From: Gottschalkia purinilytica
Lineage (GTDB): Bacteria; Bacillota; Clostridia; Tissierellales; Gottschalkiaceae
Length of the DNA stretch: 64,000 nt
Direction: 5' to 3'
Assembly: GCF_001190785.1 (NCBI RefSeq)
Contig: NZ_LGSS01000007.1
Coordinates: forward strand, 62,001-126,000
Shown one piece after another: positions 45,354-55,139 of this stretch. The stretch's first letter is position 1. Each line of letters opens with the position of its first letter. Both the position numbers and the translations under genes were made by a program. The notes below the pieces were generated by a model. It ran no database searches and was not told the origin of the DNA. It worked only from the letters and a program-made list of their open reading frames with translations.

Positions 45354-47297
45354 ATGCTTGACTTCGATGAACAAACTCTAATTGAAGAATCTAAAAAACA
45401 TTGTGAAGAATTTTTGCAAAAAGAACAACGTTCGTTAGCCACATTTACAGGGGATTCTAGTTTAATGTATATTCCTGATTCAAAACTACAAAAATTTATA
45501 TTAGATCCTTCTAAAGGAGTTTTGTACTTACCGTTGGAAAGTTTTTTGGATAGAAAATTAGATAGCAATCAAATCATGTGGCACATCTACTATGAGCTAG
45601 CCTTATATCCTGATTGGAAAAAACAAACTAAAAAATATCTGAATAGAAAAAAAGATTGGCAGAAAGAAATTGATCATATGACAAGTTATATTATGACTAG
45701 GATAAAAAAAGAAGGATTGGAAAATGACCCTGCATATCAACCCAAAATTATTTCTAATTATGTAAGAAAAGAAATTTTTGATTTGTTACATCTATTGGAT
45801 AAACAGACATCATTTCTAAGAGTTTTGCAGATGTGTCCTATATATAGGGATGAAGAAAATTTTGGGAAAATTGTTTCATATATGAAACAAACAGGTAAGA
45901 CCATTGAGTCAATTTCTCAAATGCCTAGACATAGAGCTTTTGCAAACAGTTTTTTAATTATTGAATTATATAAAATTAAGCCTAAAATCGAAGGATGTGT
46001 TGAAAATCTTTTTGATAGAAAAATTTTCAATCAGCCTTTTTTTGAATTTATTCATTATCAATTAGTAAAACAGATAAATAACGATAAAGGAATTATAGAA
46101 AGAGATCCATTCATTCGTTCTTTCATCTTTCCAACTTTTGAACAATTATGGAAACAAGAAATTGATGAAATGGTGTTTTATAAATCAAAAGGACAGAAAG
46201 AAGAGCAAGTTAAAGGAAGTGAAAATCCTTTTGAACAATCTAAATCAGATGAGATACCAAATTCACTGGAATCTACCCAGGAAGAAGTGGAAAAGATTTT
46301 AGAAGAAATGCTAGATCAACAAGATCAAATAAGTACTAGCATACAAAATACTATGCAAGGTAAGGTAGATTTAGAGCCTTATGGAATTAGCCAAGCAGAT
46401 CAGCAATTGTTTCAATTTTATTCAAATAAAATGAAATCGGAAAGAGAACAAATGCGTCAATTTTGGAAAAAGTTGATAGGAGATGCAAAGAAAGAAATAA
46501 GTGTAAAAAAAGATGGTCAAATAAAGGGAAAACTAGATGTGGATAGCTTTATTAACTTTTATCCGGATTTTGTATAAGCTGAAAAAAAGGGAAATTATAA
46601 GAATCTTCCAATCTTTAATAGATATTTATTAGAGCCTCAGACAGACATATTGCCTGAAAGAATAGAGATTTCTTTTGTAATAGACAATTCAGGATCAATG
46701 AATGCGTCAAAAATTGAGGCTACAAGAAAAGCTTTGGCTGTGGTCTTGCTGTCAATAGATGATTTTAATCGATATTTGAAAAGCAATGCAGAACAATTGA
46801 ATCAAAAAGTAGAAGTTTTAAGCGAAACCTGGTTTTTTGGCAGTAAGTATTATAATGTTAAAGAATTTAACGATAAAAATGTGAAGGAAAAAGAAAAAAG
46901 CGATATAATTCGCTCAATCATAAAGCTAAATGCAGCAGATGGAGCAACTGACGATGCAAGTTGCCTTAGAGAAATATCCGATGGAATTACGTCCATACAG
47001 GAAAGTGAACTCAAAAAAGGAAAACAAATAAAGATAATCTTCGAAATTACAGACGGTGCATCAAGTTTTCCAGGATCAGCAAAAGAAGCTGTGCAAGAAT
47101 TATTATCTAAAAATGTCGAGATCTATGCATTTCAAATAGGAAAAAATAGTAAAACAAATGAAAAAATATTTAACTTCGTATGGAATGAAGGATACAAACA
47201 ACCACACGGAGTAATGATTGGTGAAGAAGTAGAAAAACTACCCAAAGAACTGCTAAAAGTAGTAAGAAAAAATATGCGGTCTATTTTTAATAATTAG
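45354..47297 (+). pseudogene. vWA-domain protein gene interrupted by an in-frame stop
   Basis: The first part (45354-46577, 407 codons) is helical and contains IMWHIYYELALYPDW, reminiscent of a degenerate metallopeptidase-like region seen in vWA partners, and an acidic Gln-rich stretch. TAA at 46575-46577 then interrupts, but the same frame continues without another stop to 47297 and encodes ISFVIDNSGSMNASKIEATR, a vWA domain with MIDAS Asp-x-Ser-x-Ser, then DGATDDASC and EITDGASSF. If read through, the protein would be ~647 residues. ATG 45354 follows GGAGGGG. No RBS precedes the vWA portion, so this is a nonsense mutation, readthrough or assembly error. Confidence 0.65.
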
Positions 47298-47436
47298 CTG
47301 GCATATTGAAATGATATGTAAAAACAATTTTTGGCTATGTAAATAATTTGAGAACTTTCATTTTTTAGATAATAATTGGGTAGCATCGAAGAACTTGGGG
47401 CAAGAGCGGTTGTTCATTTAAAGCGTAGTAATACAG

Positions 47437-47724
47437 ATGGATGTACATTCAGATTTAGCATTTTCACCGAATGTTGATTATTATAAATTTCTAAAGAATA
47501 TTTATGGAAAATTAAGTGTAGAACTTAAGGTAGGAACAATATTTGAGGAAGGAAGTGAACTTATTGACAGCAGAAATTACTTATTAGCTGCTGTTATTAA
47601 TGGTTGAATAAACAAGATAAATTATGTGTACTATCAAGATTTGAATTATTTGGATATTACTGAATATGTTGTAGAAAATATTATTCCAGGAAAAAGTTTA
47701 AATTTAATTTTTGTAATCAAATAA
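47437..47724 (+). pseudogene. Small decayed gene with in-frame stop
   Basis: From ATG 47437 the frame reads MDVHSDLAFSPNVDYYKFL, then VELKVGTIFEEGSELIDS, a TGA at 47605-47607, and continues INKINYVYYQDLNYLDITEY to TAA 47724. It looks like a ~95-residue protein with one nonsense codon, of a type often found as small immunity-like or DUF4279-like proteins; the family is not certain. It lacks a clear RBS. Confidence 0.4.
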
Positions 47725-47741
47725 AAGAAAGAGATATTTAC

Positions 47742-47960
47742 TTGGAGGTCTTATATCCTTCTGATTTTCAAAAAAATGAAATGTATGGCTATGTAACTAT
47801 TGATAAAAGCCATTTTTGTAGAATAAATTTAAAATATGAAAGTATTCAATATTGTATTTTGGTGGATGTTATATTTTATCAGTATGAGTATAGAGGTTGT
47901 ACAGAAGAATTTTTAACATTTTTAATTAGGTATTGCACAGGAGCTGAACAGTATTGGTAA
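47742..47960 (+). CDS. Small hypothetical protein or gene fragment
   Basis: A 72-codon frame from TTG 47742, with YPSDFQKNEMYGYVTIDKS and YQYEYRGCTEEFLTF. It follows the decayed gene and lacks a good RBS, so it may be another part of a broken locus. No family is recognised. Confidence 0.35.
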   Translation: MEVLYPSDFQKNEMYGYVTIDKSHFCRINLKYESIQYCILVDVIFYQYEYRGCTEEFLTFLIRYCTGAEQYW

Positions 47961-48097
47961 GCATCGTATCTATTTAATTATCTTAAGAAGTATAAAAGAT
48001 ATTTTAGAGAAGAACATTTTTAAAGAAGATGGTGGGCAAAGAAACTATATTCTTAAATAATCAAAAAGTTACAATTTAATCTTAATATTTATATAGT

Positions 48098-48136
48098 AAA
48101 AGGTGCTTTCTAGAAAAATTTTAAAAAACACTTTTT
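48098..48136 (+). terminator. Terminator-like hairpin before trmO
   Basis: AAAAGGTG near 48098-48105 pairs with CACTTTTT at 48129-48136, with TCTAGAAAA in the loop. A hairpin with the same loop sequence lies at 49761-49812, after the MerR gene. Confidence 0.45.
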
Positions 48137-48137
48137 G

Positions 48138-48168
48138 TTGACTCTCACATGATGTCAGAGTATACACT
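48138..48168 (+). promoter_or_regulatory. MerR-type promoter upstream of trmO
   Basis: TTGACT (48138-48143) is followed by a -10 element read either as TATACA (17-base spacer) or as TACACT (19-base spacer). Between them lies CTCACATGATGTCAG, an inverted repeat with one mismatch. An operator within a lengthened spacer is characteristic of MerR-activated promoters; the MerR gene is at 48949. Confidence 0.55.
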
Positions 48169-48207
48169 GAGTTTATATAAAATAAAAATCATGTGGAGGA
48201 ATTAAAT

Positions 48208-48687
48208 ATGAAAAATTTTCAAGTAAGTCCTATTGGAAAAATCAATATCAATGAAGATGGAATGTTTATTGAAATTAAATCCAATTATATTCCAGCTCTA
48301 CAAGCATTAGATGGATTTAGTCATATTAACATCATTTGGTGGTTTAGCAACTTTGATAATAAAGAAGCAAGGAATACTCTTGAAATACCACAACCATATA
48401 AAAAGGCTCCAGATATAATGGGGATATTTGCTACAAGGTCACCTGTTCGTCCAAATCCTATTGCTTTGACTGCAGTACAAGTTATTAACATTGACTATGA
48501 AAAAGGTATTATTCAAATTTCTTATATTGACGCTAATGATGGCACACCTATACTTGACATAAAGCCATATACTCCAAGCCTTGACAGAGTTGAAACTCCT
48601 AGAGTGCCACAATGGTGCAGCCACTGGCCGAAAAGTTTAGAGAAATCTGGAAGTTTTAATTGGGAAAAGGAATTTAATTTTGTATGA
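48208..48687 (+). CDS. trmO: tRNA (N6-threonylcarbamoyladenosine37-N6)-methyltransferase TrmO
   Basis: A 159-residue protein of the YaeB/TsaA (UPF0066) family. The signature GIFATRSPVRPNPIALT is complete; also LDGFSHINIIWWFSN near residue 37 and GTPILDIKPYTPSLD. It uses SAM to methylate t6A37 in certain tRNAs. ATG 48208 follows GTGGAGGAATTAAAT. Placed under a MerR-type promoter, which is unusual for a tRNA modification gene. Confidence 0.9.
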   Translation: MKNFQVSPIGKININEDGMFIEIKSNYIPALQALDGFSHINIIWWFSNFDNKEARNTLEIPQPYKKAPDIMGIFATRSPVRPNPIALTAVQVINIDYEKGIIQISYIDANDGTPILDIKPYTPSLDRVETPRVPQWCSHWPKSLEKSGSFNWEKEFNFV

Positions 48688-48878
48688 AGATCGATAGAAT
48701 AATTTTAATTGTAAACTATCAATCTTCTTTTATTGTTATAGTAGAGTGTAAAATTTGGAAATTAAAGAAGGAAACAATGAAAGGTTATGAATATGAGAAT
48801 TACATTATTTATGGTGCTCATATTAAGAATTTATTTATGATGTTGCTTAAGAATGCCGGGATGAATATTGCATCTTGA
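48684..48878 (+). CDS. Small unrecognised reading frame after trmO
   Basis: A 64-codon frame overlapping the trmO stop by four bases (ATGA). The later part, MKGYEYENYIIYGAHIKNL, is preceded by AAGGAAACA and could be a 33-residue remnant of a larger gene. No family is recognised. Confidence 0.3.
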   Translation: MKIDRIILIVNYQSSFIVIVECKIWKLKKETMKGYEYENYIIYGAHIKNLFMMLLKNAGMNIAS

Positions 48879-48948
48879 CTAGTTGGATAAAGCATATTGA
48901 AGTTTAGTTGAACAAGCACTATAATATCTCCATATAGAGGTGATAGTA

Positions 48949-49764
48949 ATGTTCAAGATAGGTGAGTTTTCAAAATTAACACAAGTATCAGTGAGAATGC
49001 TAAGATATTATGATGAAACCGGTCTATTAAAACCTGCAAAAATAGATAAATTCTCTGGCTATAGGCTATACTCTACAGAGCAAATTCCTATTCTCAATAA
49101 AATTATTTTTCTGCGGGATATAGGATTTAATGTGTCAGAAATTGCAATTGCTCTTAACTATTGGGATAATACTTTTATTACAAATCAACTTGAAAATAAA
49201 CGTCTAGAAATCGAGAACATTATTCAGATAGAACAGGATAAATTGAGTAAGATAGAATTAGCAATAAAAGATATTCAAGAAGAAAAAATGTCAATTCACT
49301 ACAATGTTACTATTAAAAGTATACCTAGTTATCAAGTTCTTTCTTTGAGAAAAGTAATTCCTAATTATTATGCGGAAGGTGAGCTTTGGAAAGAAATGTG
49401 TGCATTTGCAAATGAAAATAATATTTTCATATCTAGTAATACTTTTTCTATTTATCATGATACAGAATATAAAGAAAGAGATGTTGATGTTGAACTATGT
49501 GCACTTGTAGACAAAATAGGTGAAAATATGAATGGATTTGTATATCGCAATACAGAACCTATACAAATAATGGCTTGCACAATGGTATATGGAGAGTTTA
49601 AGAATATTGCCAGTGCTTTTATATCCTTTGCCAATTGGTTACAGGAACATAATCAATATAAAATGACTGGCAAAAGTAGACAAATAGTTCATCGTGGACC
49701 ATGGAATGAGAAAAATCTTGATAAATATTTAACTGAAATTCAAATTCCACTGGAAAAAATATAG
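48949..49764 (+). CDS. MerR-family regulator with GyrI-like effector domain
   Basis: A 271-residue regulator. Residues 1-70 form the winged helix: MFKIGEFSKLTQVSVRMLRYYDETGLL, then KIDKFSGYRLY. A helical linker (~75-115) follows, then a GyrI-like small-molecule-binding domain (residues ~118-271) with SIPSYQVLSLRKVIPNY and RDVDVELCALVD. ATG 48949 follows GAGGTGATAGTA. It probably activates the MerR-type promoter before trmO and perhaps other genes. Similar proteins act as multidrug regulators. Confidence 0.88.
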   Translation: MFKIGEFSKLTQVSVRMLRYYDETGLLKPAKIDKFSGYRLYSTEQIPILNKIIFLRDIGFNVSEIAIALNYWDNTFITNQLENKRLEIENIIQIEQDKLSKIELAIKDIQEEKMSIHYNVTIKSIPSYQVLSLRKVIPNYYAEGELWKEMCAFANENNIFISSNTFSIYHDTEYKERDVDVELCALVDKIGENMNGFVYRNTEPIQIMACTMVYGEFKNIASAFISFANWLQEHNQYKMTGKSRQIVHRGPWNEKNLDKYLTEIQIPLEKI

Positions 49765-49812
49765 TAAAAAAACGTCTTCTAGAAAAGTTTTTGCAAAACG
49801 TTTTTTACTATA
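49761..49812 (+). terminator. Terminator after the MerR gene
   Basis: ATAGTAAAAAAACGT at 49761-49775 is mirrored by ACGTTTTTTACTAT at 49798-49811, with TCTAGAAAA in the loop. The right arm supplies the T-run. Confidence 0.65.
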
Positions 49813-49991
49813 TTTTCTAATATACTGTCAAAGATTATATTGAATTTACAGTAAAACAAAACTCATTTAGAAAAATACATTTATGAAAAATTAATTATTG
49901 TAAATGTGAATCAAAATACCAGAAATTATATTTTCAAGTATCTTAACTATATAAATTGTAGTAGTTTTAAAATTGCTCTTTAGAGTATTTC

Positions 49992-50939
49992 TTATTTTTG
50001 AGTTCTCACATTTTTAAGATATACTTCTAGAGTATCCCAATTTGGTGTTGAAATATTTGCTTGTTGTTTTAAGTCATCAAATGCATCATGCAATGCTAGC
50101 ATTTCATCAACTGCTGACGTGGCATGATCACTTATTGAAAGTTTACCAATAGGAGTTGCTGTTGCAATCTTTAATAATATATAGAACATAAATCGTTTTT
50201 TACGGATAAATTCTTCTTCATTTGCAGGTACAATACTGTAGCCTAGAGTTTCTAAAACTTTATATCCTTCATCAATTGCATCAATAATTTGATTTAGAAG
50301 TTTTTTGTCTTTAGAAGCCTTGCGTAAATTACCATTACAGGCATAAGTAGCGTAGCATAGAGGCATAATAAGAGCAATGTGACTTTTAAGCCAGGAGTCC
50401 ATATTATCAAAATATGTTAGTTTATATTTTGTATTTGCAAAAGCATTATCTATCAAGGAGCGCCATGACAAATTATTATTCAGTCCACCCAGCTCCATAT
50501 GTCCACCTGCACGTACACAAACAACACGACCATTTTCTCTACGTCCTCCAGTGCTTTGAAAGCCGAATGCCACTTGCTTTTCAACAGAACTGTTTTTTAA
50601 TACATAATCTTGCATCGTATAAGCATCTGCATTATTACCAACAAAGATAATATGACGACTTCGATTTTCTGCTAAAATAGGTAATATAGCTTTTAAATGT
50701 GTATATTGCATTACAACAAAAATAAGATCATATACATCCTCAGGTGTTAATTCATCAATAACATTAACTTTATCAATAGTGGTTTTGCGCTGAATATAGT
50801 GGCGAATGATAAGGCTATTTTCCTTAAGTTCTTTTAAACGCTGTCCTCTGGCAAGAACTGTGACATTATTACCAGCACGCACTAATACGTGGGCTAGATA
50901 ACTTCCTACAACACCTGCACCATAAACTAATATTTTCAC
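49992..50939 (-). CDS. Ketopantoate reductase (PanE/ApbA)-family protein
   Basis: A 315-residue NADP-dependent oxidoreductase. The nucleotide motif MKILVYGAGVVGSYLAHVL begins at residue 1, followed by VTVLARGQRLKEL. Its later domain is helical with KSHIALIMPLCYATYACNG. Family members reduce 2-dehydropantoate to pantoate, though many paralogues act on other substrates; no pantothenate genes are near, and the typical catalytic Lys/Glu region is not clearly conserved. RBS AGGGAGG. Confidence 0.7.
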   Translation of the reverse strand: MKILVYGAGVVGSYLAHVLVRAGNNVTVLARGQRLKELKENSLIIRHYIQRKTTIDKVNVIDELTPEDVYDLIFVVMQYTHLKAILPILAENRSRHIIFVGNNADAYTMQDYVLKNSSVEKQVAFGFQSTGGRRENGRVVCVRAGGHMELGGLNNNLSWRSLIDNAFANTKYKLTYFDNMDSWLKSHIALIMPLCYATYACNGNLRKASKDKKLLNQIIDAIDEGYKVLETLGYSIVPANEEEFIRKKRFMFYILLKIATATPIGKLSISDHATSAVDEMLALHDAFDDLKQQANISTPNWDTLEVYLKNVRTQK

Positions 50940-51417
50940 TTGGTTGACCTCCCTTTACTATATTTTTTCAAATTAGTATAATTTATATAAAAATTGCAAT
51001 ATAGTTGTTAAATAATAACTATATTGCTAATTAATTTTTGATTAATCATTATATTATAAATTTCCTTAAAAGTCGAATATTTCATAAACTCTTGGAGAGG
51101 GATATAGTTGCTTCAATTTCAAATATTCCTTTGCAGGTTCTTGTGAATGGAAGCTAAAAAAAAATTATGAAATATTTCTATGATATTCAATGTTAAATGT
51201 TTAGAAAATAATATAAAAAGGATTCCTCAACAAAATAAGTATGTATAAAGAAGATAATATTTATATAAGAAAATTTTTAAAATTTATCTTGAAGAGAACC
51301 TTATGAGGTGTGGGAAGAAGAAAATGGTGTTGATTGAGAGATAAATATCTTGATAAAATAGAGTACGTACCTTTTACTTAATGATTATTATTTTTCAAAG
51401 GTGAAGGAGGTATAAAA
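50940..51417. other. AT-rich intergenic region
   Basis: No gene with an RBS is visible. The left part would hold the promoter of the minus-strand reductase gene. The rest has scattered short open frames with stop codons, probably decayed sequence. Confidence 0.45.
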
Positions 51418-51513
51418 ATGGACTTATTTTTTAAAGAGTTAGAAAAAGATGCAAAGAAGTCAACTGCAATATCAATTGACTTCTTTTTGCATATGTACTT
51501 TACCCTGTCTTAA
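51418..51513 (+). CDS. 31-codon frame containing a hairpin; probable gene remnant
   Basis: ATG 51418 has a very good RBS (GAAGGAGGTATAAAA) and reads MDLFFKELEKDAKKSTAIS to a stop at 51513. The hairpin at 51450-51492 lies inside it. Either a truncated gene whose start region survives or a short regulatory peptide; no plus-strand gene follows. Confidence 0.3.
   Translation: MDLFFKELEKDAKKSTAISIDFFLHMYFTLS
51450..51492 (+). terminator. Hairpin resembling a terminator
   Basis: TGCAAAGAAGTCAA at 51450-51463 pairs with TTGACTTCTTTTTGCA at 51476-51491, the right arm including TTTTT. Confidence 0.5.
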
Positions 51514-51665
51514 ATGTCTGTACAATATTCAGCACTTATTAATAGGTTAAAGCACATAATGAAAAACTTAACCTGCAAAGACAGCAGACTTTATTTGTAA
51601 TTTTTCTTTTTTAGTACACAGTCTTTTCATTTAACCACTCAATCTATAAAAAGTCATTAAAGGTT

Positions 51666-53111
51666 TTAACTGCTAACTTTCATTGTTATAATTGATTGAT
51701 AAAATTCCTGGGCATATTCATTCATCAGACGCATTGTATTTCTCATATCACTCTCTTTGGCATCCGGATGAATTGCACAAATACGTAAAACTTTTTTACC
51801 ATTCAGTTCTGTGGTAAAGACACCTGCGTAACCATTATTAATAATTGCTTTAGAAATGTTTTTATTAAGCTCATCTATTTGCTCTTCTGTTATTCCAGAT
51901 GGAGCAAAGCGGAAGTTAATAATGGCAAGTTGTGCATGGGAAATAATCTCCCAATCTTTTTTCTTTTTCAATTCATCTTCTGCCCATTCAGCAAGTTGGA
52001 ATCCATGTTCTATTGCTTCAGCAATGGCGTATGATCCCATTACTTGAAGAGTAAACCACAATTTTAGACCACGGGCTGGTCGTGTAAGTTCTATTCCCAT
52101 ATCTCCATAGTTTACTTGGTTTTCTTCTGCTTCCAGATCCTTAAGATATTCTGGATGGGTATTAAAGCTATTGAACAGATTTAATCTATCCTTTACTAGA
52201 ACCATACCGCAACCATAGGTTTGAAATAGCCATTTGTGAGCGTCCCAACTGATGCTGTCTGCGTTTTCGATTCCTTTAAGTAGGTGCTTATATTTTTTTG
52301 TCAATAACACAGAAGCTCCATATGCACCATCTACATGCATCCACATGCCATAGTTATGGCATAAAGAGCTGATTTCCTCAAGTGGATCAATGCTTCCAGT
52401 ATTGGTAGTTCCGGCACTTGCAATCACAACGAATGGAATAAGTCCATCTAATATATCCCTTTCAATGGTAGCTTTTAATTGCTCTATATCCATTCGGAAC
52501 CAAGGATCAGTAGGTATTTTCCTAATCCTAGAGTTTGGAATTCCGATAATACGCAACCCTTTTGCAACAGAACTGTGAGTTTGGTCTGAAACGTAGGCAA
52601 CACCTAAGTGTTGTTTTTCCTCTTTTAAGATTGTATCACGGGCAGCGGTAAGTGCTGTCATATTTGCCATAGAACCACCAGAAACAAATAGCCCTCCAGA
52701 CTTCTTTGTATATCCAGCTTGAGCACAAAGCCAGTCAATCAACTCCTGTTCGATACAGCTTGCAGCAGGACTTGTTGCCCAGCTTCCAGCATGAATGTTG
52801 TAAGCAGCTGTCATAACATCACCAAGCCAGGATATCATAGAGGCAGGTCCTGGAACGAACCCAAAAAATCTAGGGTGATTTACACTTGCCCTGTATTTAT
52901 AAACCTCTTCAATCATTTCGTTTACTACAGTATTTATAGGACATCCTTTAGCAGGTATACCAATTTTTTTAAGATTTGCAATTTGATTCTCATCGGCTTC
53001 CTGCATAATTTTATGAGCGGCTAATTCCCGCTTGTCAGCACAAAATACTTGAATAAAATCCTCAACTGCACGTTGTACTTGATTATTTAATGTCATTTCC
53101 TGTTTATTCAT
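51666..53111 (-). CDS. PLP-dependent amino acid decarboxylase (aromatic-type, group II)
   Basis: A 481-residue enzyme. The cofactor Lys is in [19 protein letters not shown], with HVDGAYGAS upstream (Asp and Ala of the PLP site) and [33 protein letters not shown] near residue 80 is typical of aromatic L-amino acid decarboxylases. It would convert Trp, Tyr, Phe or a related amino acid to the amine; the substrate cannot be fixed. Divergent from a LysR regulator, which probably controls it. Confidence 0.88.
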   Translation of the reverse strand: MNKQEMTLNNQVQRAVEDFIQVFCADKRELAAHKIMQEADENQIANLKKIGIPAKGCPINTVVNEMIEEVYKYRASVNHPRFFGFVPGPASMISWLGDVMTAAYNIHAGSWATSPAASCIEQELIDWLCAQAGYTKKSGGLFVSGGSMANMTALTAARDTILKEEKQHLGVAYVSDQTHSSVAKGLRIIGIPNSRIRKIPTDPWFRMDIEQLKATIERDILDGLIPFVVIASAGTTNTGSIDPLEEISSLCHNYGMWMHVDGAYGASVLLTKKYKHLLKGIENADSISWDAHKWLFQTYGCGMVLVKDRLNLFNSFNTHPEYLKDLEAEENQVNYGDMGIELTRPARGLKLWFTLQVMGSYAIAEAIEHGFQLAEWAEDELKKKKDWEIISHAQLAIINFRFAPSGITEEQIDELNKNISKAIINNGYAGVFTTELNGKKVLRICAIHPDAKESDMRNTMRLMNEYAQEFYQSIITMKVSS

Positions 53112-53257
53112 TTTACCGTCACCTTATATATCTAGTATATTGGAAATATCTAGTTAAAAACTTGACATTTCTCATTACCAATAGTACCATGTAGCCATGT
53201 ATTTGTAAAATTCATAGATTTCATAATATATATTAAAAAAATTAATAGGTGATAAAA

Positions 53258-54148
53258 ATGGAGTTTAGAAATATTGCAACCTTTTTAAGGGTAGCGGCAA
53301 CAAAAAATTTTTCAAAGGCAGCGGAGCAACTGGGCTATTCTCAATCTACTGTCACAGTTCAGATACAGCAATTAGAAAAAGAGCTTGGCACACAACTCTT
53401 TGAAAGAGTGGGTAAACATGTAAACTTAACAAATCAAGGAGAGGCTTTTATTTTTCATGCCAATGAAATCATGAGAGTCACTAATGCAGCTATGACATTT
53501 GCAGTTAATGCTGAAGTTCCTAGAGGATCTCTTCGTATAGGAGGGGTAGAATCACTTTGTACAGCTATACTTCCAGAACTATTGCTTAAATTTCATCATG
53601 TTTGTCCACAGGTAGAGACAGTTATAAAAACTGCTACCACAGAAGAGCTTATAGACATGATTAAATGCAATGACATTGACCTACTTTTTACATTGGATCA
53701 AAAGATATACGGTTCAGAATGGGTGAGGACAGTGCAACAGAAGGAAGACATTGTTTTTGTGACCTCTAGTGGCCATTCATTTATAGATGGGGAAAAGATT
53801 GACTTACAAGATATTATCAAAGAGCCATTTATATTGACGGAAAAAGGTGGAAGTTATCGCTACGAATTAGAAAGAATGCTCGCTGCAAAGGAAATGGAGA
53901 TTAAGCCTGTGTTAGAGATTGGCAACACCGAAACCATCATTCATCTGCTAGAAGAAGGTGTAGGAGTTTCATTTCTTCCTTTGTTTTCCGTAAAAAAGGC
54001 AATCAAGCAGGGGACTTTATCTCGTATTCAAACGGATATTACAACTATTCAGATGTGCAGTCAGCTCCTCTATCATAAGAGCAAATGGGTGACTCCACAA
54101 ATGCAAGCATTTATTAAAATAGTTCAAGATTTTTATAAAAGAGAATAA
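53258..54148 (+). CDS. LysR-family transcriptional regulator
   Basis: A 296-residue regulator with the N-terminal helix-turn-helix MEFRNIATFLRVAATKNFSKA followed by LGYSQSTVTVQIQQLEKELG. The effector domain (~90-296) is the periplasmic-binding-like fold. ATG 53258 follows AGGTGATAAAA; GTG 53249 is too near the RBS. Transcribed away from the decarboxylase gene with 146 bases between, the classical arrangement for a regulator of that gene. Confidence 0.9.
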   Translation: MEFRNIATFLRVAATKNFSKAAEQLGYSQSTVTVQIQQLEKELGTQLFERVGKHVNLTNQGEAFIFHANEIMRVTNAAMTFAVNAEVPRGSLRIGGVESLCTAILPELLLKFHHVCPQVETVIKTATTEELIDMIKCNDIDLLFTLDQKIYGSEWVRTVQQKEDIVFVTSSGHSFIDGEKIDLQDIIKEPFILTEKGGSYRYELERMLAAKEMEIKPVLEIGNTETIIHLLEEGVGVSFLPLFSVKKAIKQGTLSRIQTDITTIQMCSQLLYHKSKWVTPQMQAFIKIVQDFYKRE

Positions 54149-54157
54149 AATAATAGG

Positions 54158-54192
54158 GCTGTGATACTAAATAATTAGTACACAGCTTTTTT
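54158..54192 (+). terminator. Rho-independent terminator after the LysR gene
   Basis: GCTGTG at 54158-54163 and CACAGC at 54181-54186 enclose TACT/AGTA pairing; TTTTTT follows. Confidence 0.7.
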
Positions 54193-54285
54193 ATATGAAA
54201 AATATTGAAAAAATTTTTGCAGCATAAATTTAGATATAAATCAAATCAAAAATTTTGAGATTTGGAACTAAAAAATGTTGAACCT

Positions 54286-54432
54286 AGCGTTTATTGCACT
54301 TATATTTAATGTCTAACCTAACTTTATGATTAAAATACTTATCCTTATAGTTAGAATGATTATTCATAAAATCTCTAAGTAAAATTAGATTTTCTCAATT
54401 TTTATCTCCATGTTCAATAATATGAAGTTTAT
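54286..54432 (-). pseudogene. GrpB/UPF0157-like gene remnant
   Basis: The minus strand reads LHIIEHGDKN, a stop codon in place of a likely Trp, then ENLILLRDFMNNHSNYKDKY and VRLDIKYKCNKR. This resembles the C-terminal half of GrpB-family (UPF0157) nucleotidyltransferase-like proteins. It has no start and is a relic. Confidence 0.45.
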
Positions 54433-54434
54433 AC

Positions 54435-55139
54435 TTAATAGTAAATTTGTTTACTGCCATTGATAATATCATTAATAGAAGTAGTTAGCCATTCTACAGC
54501 TTTATCAGTGTCCCTTTGTTCAATGTAATCACACAAAACAGCTGTGTTTTTGTGTAAAGACTCTAAACCATATAATCTACAGAAACGTTCCCACAAAGAT
54601 AGAATAGGAACTTTAAATGAGAAGAAAATTAGAGGCATCAGTGTATTTCCAGAAAGGAAGGCAAGCTCATGCTGAAAATGAAAAGCCAGCTCAGAAGCCA
54701 CTTCTGGAGAGTCTGTCTCTTCCATTTGTTTTACATATCCCTTTAATATGGCAATTTCATCATCTGTAATCTTGGGAATACATAACTTTACTGCAAGACA
54801 GTCAAATGCAATTCTAAGCTCTAAGATAGAACGTATTTCTGCCTCTTTCAATATCCCACCATTATAATTCATAATGGAAATTAGGGTTTCCATAGTTCCA
54901 TTTCTACGATAATCAGCTACAAAGGTACCTACTCTTGGCTTAACCAATAAAAATCCTTTTCTCGCCAATTCGGAAATACCAGCATTAACTACAGCTCTGC
55001 TAACTTGCATGGATTCAGCGAGTTCTCTTTCTGAAGGAAGTTTTTTCCCGATGGGCAGTTTGCCAGATAGAATCATGATCTCCAGTTCTTTAATAAACAA
55101 TTCTTTTAACGATGGTGAACTCAATTTTTTAAACTCCAT
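54435..55139 (-). CDS. GntR-family regulator, FadR-type
   Basis: A 234-residue regulator. The winged helix contains GKLPIGKKLPSERELAESMQVSRAVV and a wing with LLVKPRVGTFV. The C-terminal ~150 residues are the all-helical FCD domain (ILELRIAFDCLAVKL, then FHFQHELAFLSGN), which commonly binds a metal and a carboxylate ligand. RBS AAAGGAG. Divergent from the hypB-hypA operon, whose upstream region carries a good FadR-family operator. Confidence 0.88.
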   Translation of the reverse strand: MEFKKLSSPSLKELFIKELEIMILSGKLPIGKKLPSERELAESMQVSRAVVNAGISELARKGFLLVKPRVGTFVADYRRNGTMETLISIMNYNGGILKEAEIRSILELRIAFDCLAVKLCIPKITDDEIAILKGYVKQMEETDSPEVASELAFHFQHELAFLSGNTLMPLIFFSFKVPILSLWERFCRLYGLESLHKNTAVLCDYIEQRDTDKAVEWLTTSINDIINGSKQIYY

